Positions 1 to 6,126 of a stretch of 12,122 bases of DNA are shown here, in pieces (positions within the stretch are counted from its first letter, which is position 1; each line of letters begins with the position of its first letter). The stretch comes from Eisenbergiella intestinigallinarum (GTDB lineage Bacteria > Bacillota > Clostridia > Lachnospirales > Lachnospiraceae). The notes below the pieces were generated by a model. It was not told the origin of the DNA. It saw nothing but the letters and a program-made list of their open reading frames with translations, and did not search any database. A program made the position numbers and the translations under genes. The stretch spans positions 1-12,122 of the forward strand of contig DWVS01000279.1 in NCBI GenBank assembly GCA_019120115.1. Direction: 5' to 3'.

Positions 1-22
1 ATAAGCCCGATGGCTTATTTTT
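1..22. terminator. Terminator-like hairpin at window edge
   Basis: ATAAGCC (1-7) pairs perfectly with GGCTTAT (12-18) around a CGAT loop, and a run of five T (18-22) follows. The stem may continue outside the window. It looks like an intrinsic terminator, perhaps of a gene upstream of the window. No convincing promoter is seen between it and the first gene at 133, so it could instead be an attenuator within a longer leader. The GC content of the stem is low, so its strength is uncertain. Confidence 0.45.
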
Positions 23-28
23 CAATCG

Positions 29-56
29 GCAGTTTTGCGCCGAAGCACAAAACTGC
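29..56. other. Leader hairpin 2 (9-bp perfect stem)
   Basis: GCAGTTTTG (29-37) is the exact reverse complement of CAAAACTGC (48-56), with a 10-base loop (38-47). The loop contains GCCGAAGC (39-46), which is the exact reverse complement of GCTTCGGC (113-120) immediately before the SD of the first gene. A loop-to-leader pairing is therefore possible in RNA. The hairpin has no T-run and is not itself a terminator. It could also be part of a dispersed intergenic palindromic repeat. Function is unknown. Confidence 0.55.
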
Positions 57-62
57 TGTGAT

Positions 63-99
63 CGCAGAGGAGAAATCACCTGCGTGATTTCTCCTCGCG
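63..99. other. Leader hairpin 3 (13-bp perfect stem, extended to 16 bp)
   Basis: GAGGAGAAATCAC (67-79) pairs perfectly with GTGATTTCTCCTC (84-96) around a four-base CTGC loop. Beyond a single bulged A (66), CGC (63-65) pairs with GCG (97-99). This is the strongest inverted repeat in the window. No T-run follows, so it is not a classical terminator. The 5' arm contains GAGGAG, an SD-like string that would be locked in the stem. It may be a structured mRNA leader, a protein binding site or a repetitive extragenic palindrome. Confidence 0.6.
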
Positions 100-122
100 G
101 CCTCAGCGTATCGCTTCGGCAT

Positions 123-128
123 GGAGGT
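123..128 (+). promoter_or_regulatory. SD that decides the start of the Wzy-like gene
   Basis: GGAGGT lies five bases (from its GGAGG core) before the ATG at 133. The upstream in-frame ATG at 121 overlaps this SD and has no SD of its own, so 133 is the preferred start. Confidence 0.75.
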
Positions 129-132
129 AAAG

Positions 133-1353
133 ATGGAAAGAATCACCGCAGAAAAAACAGGAGAGAAACGAATTGCACAGATCGGCCGGATCTGTTTCTG
201 GGCCGGTCTGCTTCTGGAACTCCTCATCGTGGTTGTGGATACGAGTGCCTGGACCAATCCGTTTCAGGGACAGCTGTTCCGGCTGACTTTTCTGCTTTTC
301 TCAGTCAAGGTGCTGTGCAGCAGATTTACTCTGCGGGAATGGCTGTGGCTGCTGTTCTTCGGGGCTCTGGCAGGCATCTGTTACCTGTGCTCCGATCGGG
401 ACGAGGCGGTCCGCCTGGTGGTGTTCTGCGCGGCTTTCCGGGATGTGGATGTGAAAAAGGCGCTGAAGCTGGCCTTTTTCGTAACGCTTTCCGGCTGCCT
501 GGTTCTGGTGTTCCTGGCGGCTGCGGGCATCTTCGGGAACATGTACATCATCGACGACGGAGACAGAGGACTGCGTTATACCTTCGGTCTGGGGCATCCC
601 AACGCCTGCTACTGTCTGTTCTGGGCGCTTGCCACGCTGGGCATTTATCTGTGGCATGAAAAAATGAAGCTGTGGCATTACGGCCTGATCGCGCTGGCGG
701 GCATTCTGCTGTTCGTTCCCACACGGTCGAGAACGGGTCTGATGTTTCTGATTTTCACGCTTGTACTGTCCCTGCTTCTTGCATACGGAAAAAAGGCGCG
801 GGAAGGAAAGCTTCTCTATGCGCTGGGCATTGCAGCGCTTTTTGCCTGTGTGGTTCTGTCCGTCTGGATTGCGTATTATGAGCCCTATCAGGGGCCTTTT
901 TATACCTATATCGACCGCTTTATCACCGGGCGTATCACCAGCATGAACACCCTGCAGGAGGGCGGCGGGATGCTCCGCAACTGGCGGCTGTTTTCCCGCC
1001 CGGAAAACGTCAAATATTTTGACTTGGGTTATGTGCGGCTGTTCTACTGGTATGGAATCATTCCGGGCGCGGCGTATGTGATCATGTACGCGCTGCTCCT
1101 GTGGGAATGCCGCAGGCGGAAGAATCCCTTCGGCTTTATGATGCTTCTGTCCTTTGCCCTGTATACCATGCTGGAGGCGCATTTTGTTTCCGTTTTCATG
1201 GGAAGAAATTACGCGCTCTTTCTCATGGGGGCGTACTGGGGTGGTATCGTGGCCGGCAGAGGAAAGAATGCGCCGGATGCGGAGAAACGGAGGTTGTATC
1301 TGTGGAACCTCCCGGCCGGAATCAGGGGGAGAACGGCCGGTGAGGCAGGATGA
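133..1353 (+). CDS. Wzy-like polysaccharide polymerase (polytopic membrane protein)
   Basis: A 406-residue polytopic membrane protein, probably the polymerase that joins lipid-linked repeat units on the outer face of the membrane. A short charged N-terminus (1-18) is followed by about ten hydrophobic segments, for example near residues 20-36, 48-62, 68-86, 113-134, 158-174, 181-196, 203-218, 228-247, 300-324 and 333-375. Polymerase-like details are GHPN (154-157) after a predicted loop, TRSRTG (197-202), a large loop at about 248-297 with several acidic and basic residues, and the DLGYVRLFYWYGII stretch (297-310), a pattern often seen in Wzy/O-antigen-polymerase-like proteins of Firmicutes. 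These proteins are poorly conserved, so the call rests on topology, these short motifs and the setting among glycosyltransferases. The start at 133 is chosen because GGAGG sits five bases upstream; 121 is an alternative. A related O-antigen ligase role cannot be excluded. Confidence 0.75.
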   Translation: MERITAEKTGEKRIAQIGRICFWAGLLLELLIVVVDTSAWTNPFQGQLFRLTFLLFSVKVLCSRFTLREWLWLLFFGALAGICYLCSDRDEAVRLVVFCAAFRDVDVKKALKLAFFVTLSGCLVLVFLAAAGIFGNMYIIDDGDRGLRYTFGLGHPNACYCLFWALATLGIYLWHEKMKLWHYGLIALAGILLFVPTRSRTGLMFLIFTLVLSLLLAYGKKAREGKLLYALGIAALFACVVLSVWIAYYEPYQGPFYTYIDRFITGRITSMNTLQEGGGMLRNWRLFSRPENVKYFDLGYVRLFYWYGIIPGAAYVIMYALLLWECRRRKNPFGFMMLLSFALYTMLEAHFVSVFMGRNYALFLMGAYWGGIVAGRGKNAPDAEKRRLYLWNLPAGIRGRTAGEAG

Positions 1354-1400
1354 AGTCCGTCTGGCGGCAGACTTCCTTTCAGAATAAAAAAAGAGGGAAA

Positions 1401-1436
1401 GATCCGGAAACGGTGGACAAAAAAGCCGTTTCGATC
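1401..1436. promoter_or_regulatory. Hairpin directly before the SD of the first GT4 gene
   Basis: GAAACGG (1407-1413) pairs with CCGTTTC (1426-1432). Beyond a two-base bulge (1405-1406), GATC (1401-1404) pairs with GATC (1433-1436). The loop (1414-1425) is A-rich. The 3' arm ends one base before the SD core at 1438-1444. No T-run follows, so it is not a typical terminator. It may stabilise or control translation of the downstream mRNA. A second, weaker imperfect hairpin (about 1352-1375) spans the stop codon of the preceding gene. Confidence 0.45.
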
Positions 1437-1453
1437 AGAGAGGAAATGAAAAT

Positions 1454-2587
1454 ATGCGGTTAGTCATTGACTGTTTTAAGCTGGTGAAGGGACAGGGAAA
1501 GAGCATCGGTATTTATAACCTGGCAAAAAATCTGACCCGGAATCTGGCGCAGACAAATCAGAATGGGGAACATTGCGAGGAGATCGTGGTGCTGGGAAAT
1601 AAATATAACCGGAAGGACTTCGAAGTGCCCGGCGTACGGTTCGTTCAGGTGAAGGGAAATGCCACAAACCGGATCGTCTATACGCTCTGGGAACTTTTCG
1701 GCGTACCCCGTGCGGTCAAAAGGGAAGGAGGGGACCGGGTGCTGTTTCCCAGAGGCTACCGCCCGCTGTTTTACCGGGGAAAGGACGTGATCATCGTCCA
1801 TGATCTGATTCCCTTCTTTTATGACCAGAATTTCCCCGGCACGCTGAACCGGGTGGAAAATGCCTATATCATGAGCCGGCTGCGGGCGTCCATCCGCCAT
1901 GCGGACAGGATTGTGACCATATCGCACTATTCTCAGCAGGAGATGGAGAAAATCTGTCCGGGCTGTGAGAGCCGTACCACCGTGATTTACAACGGCGTCA
2001 ATCCGGTTCCCTGCTCCGATGTGCCTTCTTTGCTGAAGCCGGACGGCCCCTATCTGTATGCAGGGGTATCCACCCTTCCCCACAAGAATGCGCTCGGCGT
2101 TCTGAAAACCTATGAGGCCTATTTTCAGGCGGAAATCCGGGAGGGAAAGAATCCGGCCAGACTGGTGATCATCGGCATCGAAAGCCCGCAAAGCATTCCG
2201 GGCGGAGAGGTGCTGAGCCCTCAGGCGGCGGAGTATGTGACCTGCTGCCGTTACATCGAGAGCGGAGAAGAGATGCACAGTCTGCTGGCAGGGGCCAGCG
2301 CCTTTTTGTTCCTGTCCCTGATCGAGGGGTTTGGATTCCCGCCGCTGGAGGCCATGCAGCTGGGCGTTCCCGTGATCTGCTCCAACCGCTCCTCCCTGCC
2401 GGAGGTGATCGGTGACGCCGGTCTTCTGACCGATCCGGACGATATCGAGGGGACGGTTTCCTGCATCCGCCGTCTGCTTGGGGATGAGAAGCTGCAGAAG
2501 GAGCTGATTGCGAAGGGCTATGAAAACGTGAAGCGTTTCGACTGGGACAGTCGTGTTGAACAATACTGGGAGGTGCTCACGCGGTGA
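1454..2587 (+). CDS. GT4-family glycosyltransferase
   Basis: A 377-residue GT-B fold retaining glycosyltransferase that would transfer a sugar from a nucleotide donor onto the growing lipid-linked repeat unit at the cytoplasmic face. The N-terminal half has the acceptor-side Rossmann pattern, with a KSIGIYNLAKNL stretch (16-27) resembling the glycine-containing loop of the family and VHDLIPFFYD (115-124). The linker TVIYNGVNP (176-184) leads into the C-terminal donor domain with YAGVSTLPHKN (202-212), where K211 is the likely phosphate-binding lysine. The EX7E motif is E291 to E299 in EGFGFPPLE, followed by GVPVICSNRSSLPEV. Donor and linkage cannot be told. The ATG at 1454 follows AGAGAGGA (1437-1444) at about nine bases. 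The gene lies 100 bases after the polymerase and overlaps the next gene by four. Confidence 0.9.
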   Translation: MRLVIDCFKLVKGQGKSIGIYNLAKNLTRNLAQTNQNGEHCEEIVVLGNKYNRKDFEVPGVRFVQVKGNATNRIVYTLWELFGVPRAVKREGGDRVLFPRGYRPLFYRGKDVIIVHDLIPFFYDQNFPGTLNRVENAYIMSRLRASIRHADRIVTISHYSQQEMEKICPGCESRTTVIYNGVNPVPCSDVPSLLKPDGPYLYAGVSTLPHKNALGVLKTYEAYFQAEIREGKNPARLVIIGIESPQSIPGGEVLSPQAAEYVTCCRYIESGEEMHSLLAGASAFLFLSLIEGFGFPPLEAMQLGVPVICSNRSSLPEVIGDAGLLTDPDDIEGTVSCIRRLLGDEKLQKELIAKGYENVKRFDWDSRVEQYWEVLTR

Positions 2588-3675
2588 ATCCCCTGATTTC
2601 GGTTATTGTGCCGGTCTACAACGCAGAACGTTATCTTGCCGACTGTCTGGAAAGCCTCATCCGCCAGACCCACCGGGAACTGGAAATCCTCGTCATAGAT
2701 GATGGATCGACGGATGGAAGCGCCGCCCTCTGTGAGCGCTTCGCCGGGCAGGATGGCCGCATCCGCCTGTTACGGAAGGAAAACGGCGGCGTGTCCTCCG
2801 CCCGCAATCTGGGGCTGGATGAGGCACAGGGAGAGTATGTGGCCTTTGTGGATGCGGACGACTGGATTCTGCCTGAAATGCTGGAGACGCAGCTGATACA
2901 GCTCACCCGGGAAGGCGGAGACATGATCCTGGGCGGCTATCTGGCGGTGGGAGAGAAGGAGCGGGAAAGCTACCGAAAAACCAGCCTCGATGAAAAAGGG
3001 GATGGAGAACAGAAAAACAGGCCTGCCGGGCATACGGCAGAGCCTTCGGTGGATTCGGGAGCCGCAGCGCAGGCCTGCGCGCCCTGTCTGGTAATGAATG
3101 CGAAAGGGTATGTGAACGGTTTTCTTCTTCAGAGCAGTTCCCGCTGCTGGAGCATTCTCTTTCGACGGGAGGCCATCGGAGAGACGCGTTTCCCTGAAGG
3201 CCTTTCCATCGGGGAGGACCTGCTGTTCATGGCCCGGCTGATGGCCCGGCTGAACCGGGTGCTGGTTACCGGTGCATGCGGCTACTGCTATTTTATCAAC
3301 GAAGAGGGAGCCATGTTGAAAGGCTTCCGGCCTTCCTATATGGATCAGATCACCTGCTGGGAGATGGCGGAAAGGGAACTGGCCGGGTTTGGAAAGGAAG
3401 CGCAGGAAAATGTACGGCTCTGCCTGTTTCAGGCGGCCCTGCTGGTAGCGGGAAAGCTGGCCCTGCTGGATCCGGATGTCGTGAGACAGAACTACGGAAC
3501 CTGTCTGGAGAGATGCGTCAGGGCGGCGGCTGAAGCTTGGAAGGAACTGGGCAGGACGGGAAGAAGGCGGCTTTCCAGGGGATACCGCCTGAAGGGACAG
3601 ATTTTTCTGCATGTGCCGATGGGGTATCTGAGGTTGTATCATATCTGGAAACAAAGGGATCTGTCGCAAGAGTAG
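2584..3675 (+). CDS. GT2-family glycosyltransferase
   Basis: A 363-residue inverting GT-A glycosyltransferase of the polysaccharide type. The N-terminal domain opens with ISVIVPVYNAERYL (5-18), followed by EILVIDDGSTDGS (34-46), the NGGVSSARNLGL loop (67-78) and the metal-binding DAD (90-92) in FVDADDW. The likely catalytic-base region is GEDLLF (210-215). Residues about 131-168 form a hydrophilic, low-complexity stretch rich in Gly, Glu, Asp and Ala that looks like an inserted linker between the nucleotide-binding half and the acceptor half. The C-terminus (about 330-355) is basic and aromatic and may touch the membrane. It starts with GTG at 2584, overlapping the stop of the preceding GT4 gene (GTGA), with GGGAGGTG (2568-2575) as SD. 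Translational coupling is likely. Sugar specificity is unknown. Confidence 0.9.
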   Translation: MNPLISVIVPVYNAERYLADCLESLIRQTHRELEILVIDDGSTDGSAALCERFAGQDGRIRLLRKENGGVSSARNLGLDEAQGEYVAFVDADDWILPEMLETQLIQLTREGGDMILGGYLAVGEKERESYRKTSLDEKGDGEQKNRPAGHTAEPSVDSGAAAQACAPCLVMNAKGYVNGFLLQSSSRCWSILFRREAIGETRFPEGLSIGEDLLFMARLMARLNRVLVTGACGYCYFINEEGAMLKGFRPSYMDQITCWEMAERELAGFGKEAQENVRLCLFQAALLVAGKLALLDPDVVRQNYGTCLERCVRAAAEAWKELGRTGRRRLSRGYRLKGQIFLHVPMGYLRLYHIWKQRDLSQE

Positions 3676-3718
3676 ATATCTGAAAGACAGCCCGAAAGAA
3701 CGGAGGAGAACGAGCGGA

Positions 3719-4918
3719 ATGCGGCGTTATCATGGGAAAAAGGACAAAATTGTTCTGTATATGCATGCCGGAAGCGGAAATCATGGATGTGAAGCCATTG
3801 TCAATACGGTGATCCGTATGCTTCCCAAGCCTGCGATCGTGATGACCAACAGCCTTGCGGAGGATGAGACCTACTCTCTGAAGGGAATGGCAATGCTCAT
3901 TGAGGAACGCAAGGTACGGAAGAACTTGTTCATCCATGCCTGGTATTACCTGCGGGAGCATGTACTGCAGGATCCGGAGGCGGCCATGCGCTATCGTTTC
4001 CGTGAGGTTTGCGGAAGAAATCTGCGGCAGATGAATATTTCCATCGGAGGAGATAATTACTGCTATCCGGAACTTTTGAAGGAATTGAAGGCTGCGAATC
4101 TTCTTTTTACCAGGCAGGGAGCAATGACAGTTCTTCTTGGCTGCTCTGTTGAGCCGGAACTCCTTGCCGAGCCGGATATTATAGAAGATATGAAGCGTTA
4201 TGCCTGCATCATTGCCAGGGAATCCATTACCTGGCAGGCTCTCTGTCAGGCTGGACTGAAGGAGAAAAGCTATCTGGTTCCTGATCCGGCATTCCTGCTT
4301 CCATCCAGAAGGCTTCCGCTCCCGGATGGCTTTGAGGAGGAAAATATGGTGGGGCTGAATGTGAGTCCCATGGTGGTGGAGCGGGAAAGCAGATCCGGTA
4401 TTACCATGGAAAATTACAGGCATCTGATCCGCCATATTCTGGAAACAACCGGGATGGGTGTGGTACTGATTCCCCATGTGGTCTGGAAGAGCAACGATGA
4501 CCGGACAGTGCTGAGAGCACTGTATAAAGAGTTTCTGAATACAGGACGGGTCGTGCTGATTGAGGATTCTGACTGTGAAACGCTGAAGGGATACATCTCG
4601 CGCTGCCGTTTTTTTATCGGAGCGAGAACCCATTCCACCATTGCGGCGTATTCCTCACTTGTCCCCACAATGGTGCTTGGCTATTCGGTTAAAGCGAGGG
4701 GAATCGCCCTGGATCTGTTCGGCACCTGGGAGAATTATGTGCTGCCCGTGCAGTCTCTACAGGAAACGGACGAATTGACGAGAGGTTTTGACTGGCTGAT
4801 GCGGGAAGAAGAACAGATTCGAAGGAGACTGAAAACAGTTATGCCTCCCTATCTGGAACGGGCCAGACAGACCGGAAAAATGCTGGATCGTCTGCTTGCC
4901 GGAAGGGATCCCATGTGA
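3719..4918 (+). CDS. Polysaccharide pyruvyltransferase family protein
   Basis: A 399-residue member of the polysaccharide pyruvyltransferase family (CsaB/WcaK/PssM-like), which adds a pyruvate ketal to a sugar using phosphoenolpyruvate as donor. Visible landmarks are the N-terminal glycine loop GSGNHGCEA (18-26), SIGGDNYCYP (108-117), ARESITW (166-172) after a predicted helix, the PDPAFLL segment (188-194), the strand IPHVVW (251-256), and the strongly family-like GARTHSTIAAYSS (301-313) followed by GYSVKARGIALDLFG (321-335). The protein has no signal peptide or membrane segment, so it should act in the cytoplasm on the lipid-linked precursor. The ATG at 3719 follows GGAGGAG (3702-3708). Its stop codon overlaps the GTG of the next gene, so expression of the two is probably linked. 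Some family members may use other donors or do a different chemistry, so the exact reaction is inferred. Confidence 0.85.
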   Translation: MRRYHGKKDKIVLYMHAGSGNHGCEAIVNTVIRMLPKPAIVMTNSLAEDETYSLKGMAMLIEERKVRKNLFIHAWYYLREHVLQDPEAAMRYRFREVCGRNLRQMNISIGGDNYCYPELLKELKAANLLFTRQGAMTVLLGCSVEPELLAEPDIIEDMKRYACIIARESITWQALCQAGLKEKSYLVPDPAFLLPSRRLPLPDGFEEENMVGLNVSPMVVERESRSGITMENYRHLIRHILETTGMGVVLIPHVVWKSNDDRTVLRALYKEFLNTGRVVLIEDSDCETLKGYISRCRFFIGARTHSTIAAYSSLVPTMVLGYSVKARGIALDLFGTWENYVLPVQSLQETDELTRGFDWLMREEEQIRRRLKTVMPPYLERARQTGKMLDRLLAGRDPM

Positions 4919-6048
4919 GGAAAAGGAAAACCAGAACATTCAGAAAGGCTTTGGAACAGATGGAAGGATTACAGGAGCTTCTGCAGAGAACGGAAACCAT
5001 ACAGAAAATCAACGCCCTGCAGGAGCAGGCTGCCCGGACGTTGTTTAACTGGCCGGCACTGACCGGAAAGGATCGACTGAAAAGAGCGGTCAGAAAGTAT
5101 GCGCTCGGTCAGCAGATACCGCCGTATGACCGTTATTCCTGGCCCAACGCGCTGCTTGCGGCGGGGCTTTCCCAGGTACAGAAGGGGGGGCGTGACAGCA
5201 AAAGCGAGGAGGTTCTCAGCAGATATTTTGACCGGTGGATCAGAAAGGGAGTTCCGCTGTATTATGTGGATAATGCGGCAAATGGAACGGCGCTTCTGGA
5301 TCTGTATGAAAATACCGGACAGAAAAAATATCTGGAGGCTGCCTCGAAGCTTGCATCCTTTCTGAGAGAACACAAAAAGGATGAGCATGGGAACCTGCTT
5401 TACCGAACCAGAGATGAGGCAGATATCTACGCGGATACAGTGGGAATGGTCAGTCCCTTTCTGTGCAGGTACGGACTTCTGACCGGGGAAAGCGCCTTTG
5501 TGAAAATGGGAGTGGTGCAGATCGTACATTTTCTGGATGGAGGAATGGACGCGGCGAGTGATCTTCCCTATCATGGGTTCCACAGCCGGACAGGGGTGAA
5601 ATATGGCTGTGTGGGCTGGGGAAGGGCTGTGGGCTGGCTGATGATGGGAATCGCGGAGAGTTTGGCTATCCTGCCGGAGACTACCCCTCAGTTTCCCTTT
5701 ATGCAGGGATATCTGCAGCGCCTGACCCGCGCAGTATCAGATTTTCAGAGGCAGGACGGCAGCTTCTCCTGGCTGCTGCCCGCCTCTGAAGGTCCGGCGG
5801 ATACTTCTGCTACGGCTATGATTGCCTGCGCCATGCTGGCAGGAGTACGCAGGGGCTGTCTGGAGGAGGACTGGACGCAGCAGATCGGAAAAGCGGCGGA
5901 ATTCCTTCTTTCCTGCGTGAAGAACGGCAGAGTGGAGCAGTGCTCTGCGGAATGTGAAGGCTTTGCGCAGTACCCTCAGCGCTATGGAAGCTATCCATGG
6001 GGAGACGGGATGACTCTGAAGCTTTTTGGCATGATGGAAGAAGTATGA
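4915..6048 (+). CDS. GH105/GH88-type unsaturated glycuronyl hydrolase homologue, cytoplasmic
   Basis: A 377-residue protein with the six-hairpin (alpha/alpha)6 barrel pattern of GH105/GH88 enzymes, which hydrate the double bond of unsaturated uronic acids left by polysaccharide lyases. Family landmarks are YSWPNALLAAGLS (74-86), VDNAANGTALLDLYENTG (118-135), YADTVGM (172-178), YHGFHS (219-224), GWGRAVGW (234-241), DGSFSW (281-286), DTSATAM (296-302) and GSYPWGDGM (358-366). From memory of Bacillus subtilis YteR (Asp88, Asp143, His189 and the W-x-R pair near 211-213), D119, D174, H220 and W235/R237 look like the counterparts. The D119-D174 and D174-H220 spacings equal those in YteR. The length is normal for the family. 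No signal peptide is seen: the N-terminus is basic and then amphipathic, possibly coiled-coil (about 1-45). The GTG at 4915 overlaps the preceding stop (GTGA), and GGAAGGGA (4901-4908) is the SD. A degradative fold inside an assembly operon is unusual. Its substrate is unknown. Confidence 0.8.
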   Translation: MRKRKTRTFRKALEQMEGLQELLQRTETIQKINALQEQAARTLFNWPALTGKDRLKRAVRKYALGQQIPPYDRYSWPNALLAAGLSQVQKGGRDSKSEEVLSRYFDRWIRKGVPLYYVDNAANGTALLDLYENTGQKKYLEAASKLASFLREHKKDEHGNLLYRTRDEADIYADTVGMVSPFLCRYGLLTGESAFVKMGVVQIVHFLDGGMDAASDLPYHGFHSRTGVKYGCVGWGRAVGWLMMGIAESLAILPETTPQFPFMQGYLQRLTRAVSDFQRQDGSFSWLLPASEGPADTSATAMIACAMLAGVRRGCLEEDWTQQIGKAAEFLLSCVKNGRVEQCSAECEGFAQYPQRYGSYPWGDGMTLKLFGMMEEV

Positions 6049-6080
6049 GACAGGGATGAGAGACCTTACACTCTCCATAA

Positions 6081-6100
6081 AAACCGGTCAGATACCGTTT
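6081..6100. promoter_or_regulatory. Small hairpin before the second GT4 gene
   Basis: AAACCGGT (6081-6088) pairs with ACCGTTT (6094-6100) with one bulged C, around a CAGAT loop. It lies in the 78-base gap after the hydrolase gene. A G-rich run with GAGAGGA (6105-6111) and then the working SD AGGAGG (6116-6121) follow. It resembles in layout the hairpin before the first GT4 gene, where CCGTTT also precedes GAGAGGA. No T-run is present. The role is unproven. Confidence 0.3.
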
Positions 6101-6126
6101 GGGGGAGAGGATGACAGGAGGACGTT

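Noticed and set aside
301..1182. Long minus-strand open frame (293 codons) opposite the polymerase gene
   Set aside because: It is antisense to a convincing polytopic membrane protein, has a low-complexity Gln/His/Arg-rich translation and matches no family I recognise. The high GC of the region explains the lack of stops.
1352..1380. Terminator after the polymerase gene
   Set aside because: The stem is short with a four-base bulge, and only a broken pyrimidine run follows, so a terminator is not supported. Transcription probably reads through.
1446..1463. ATG at 1446 as start of a gene before the first GT4
   Set aside because: It stops after five codons and is out of frame with the GT4 gene, whose ATG at 1454 has a better SD spacing.
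1460..2563. Minus-strand open frame (367 codons) opposite the first GT4 gene
   Set aside because: It mirrors a clear glycosyltransferase with motifs in the plus frame. The antisense translation shows no motif.
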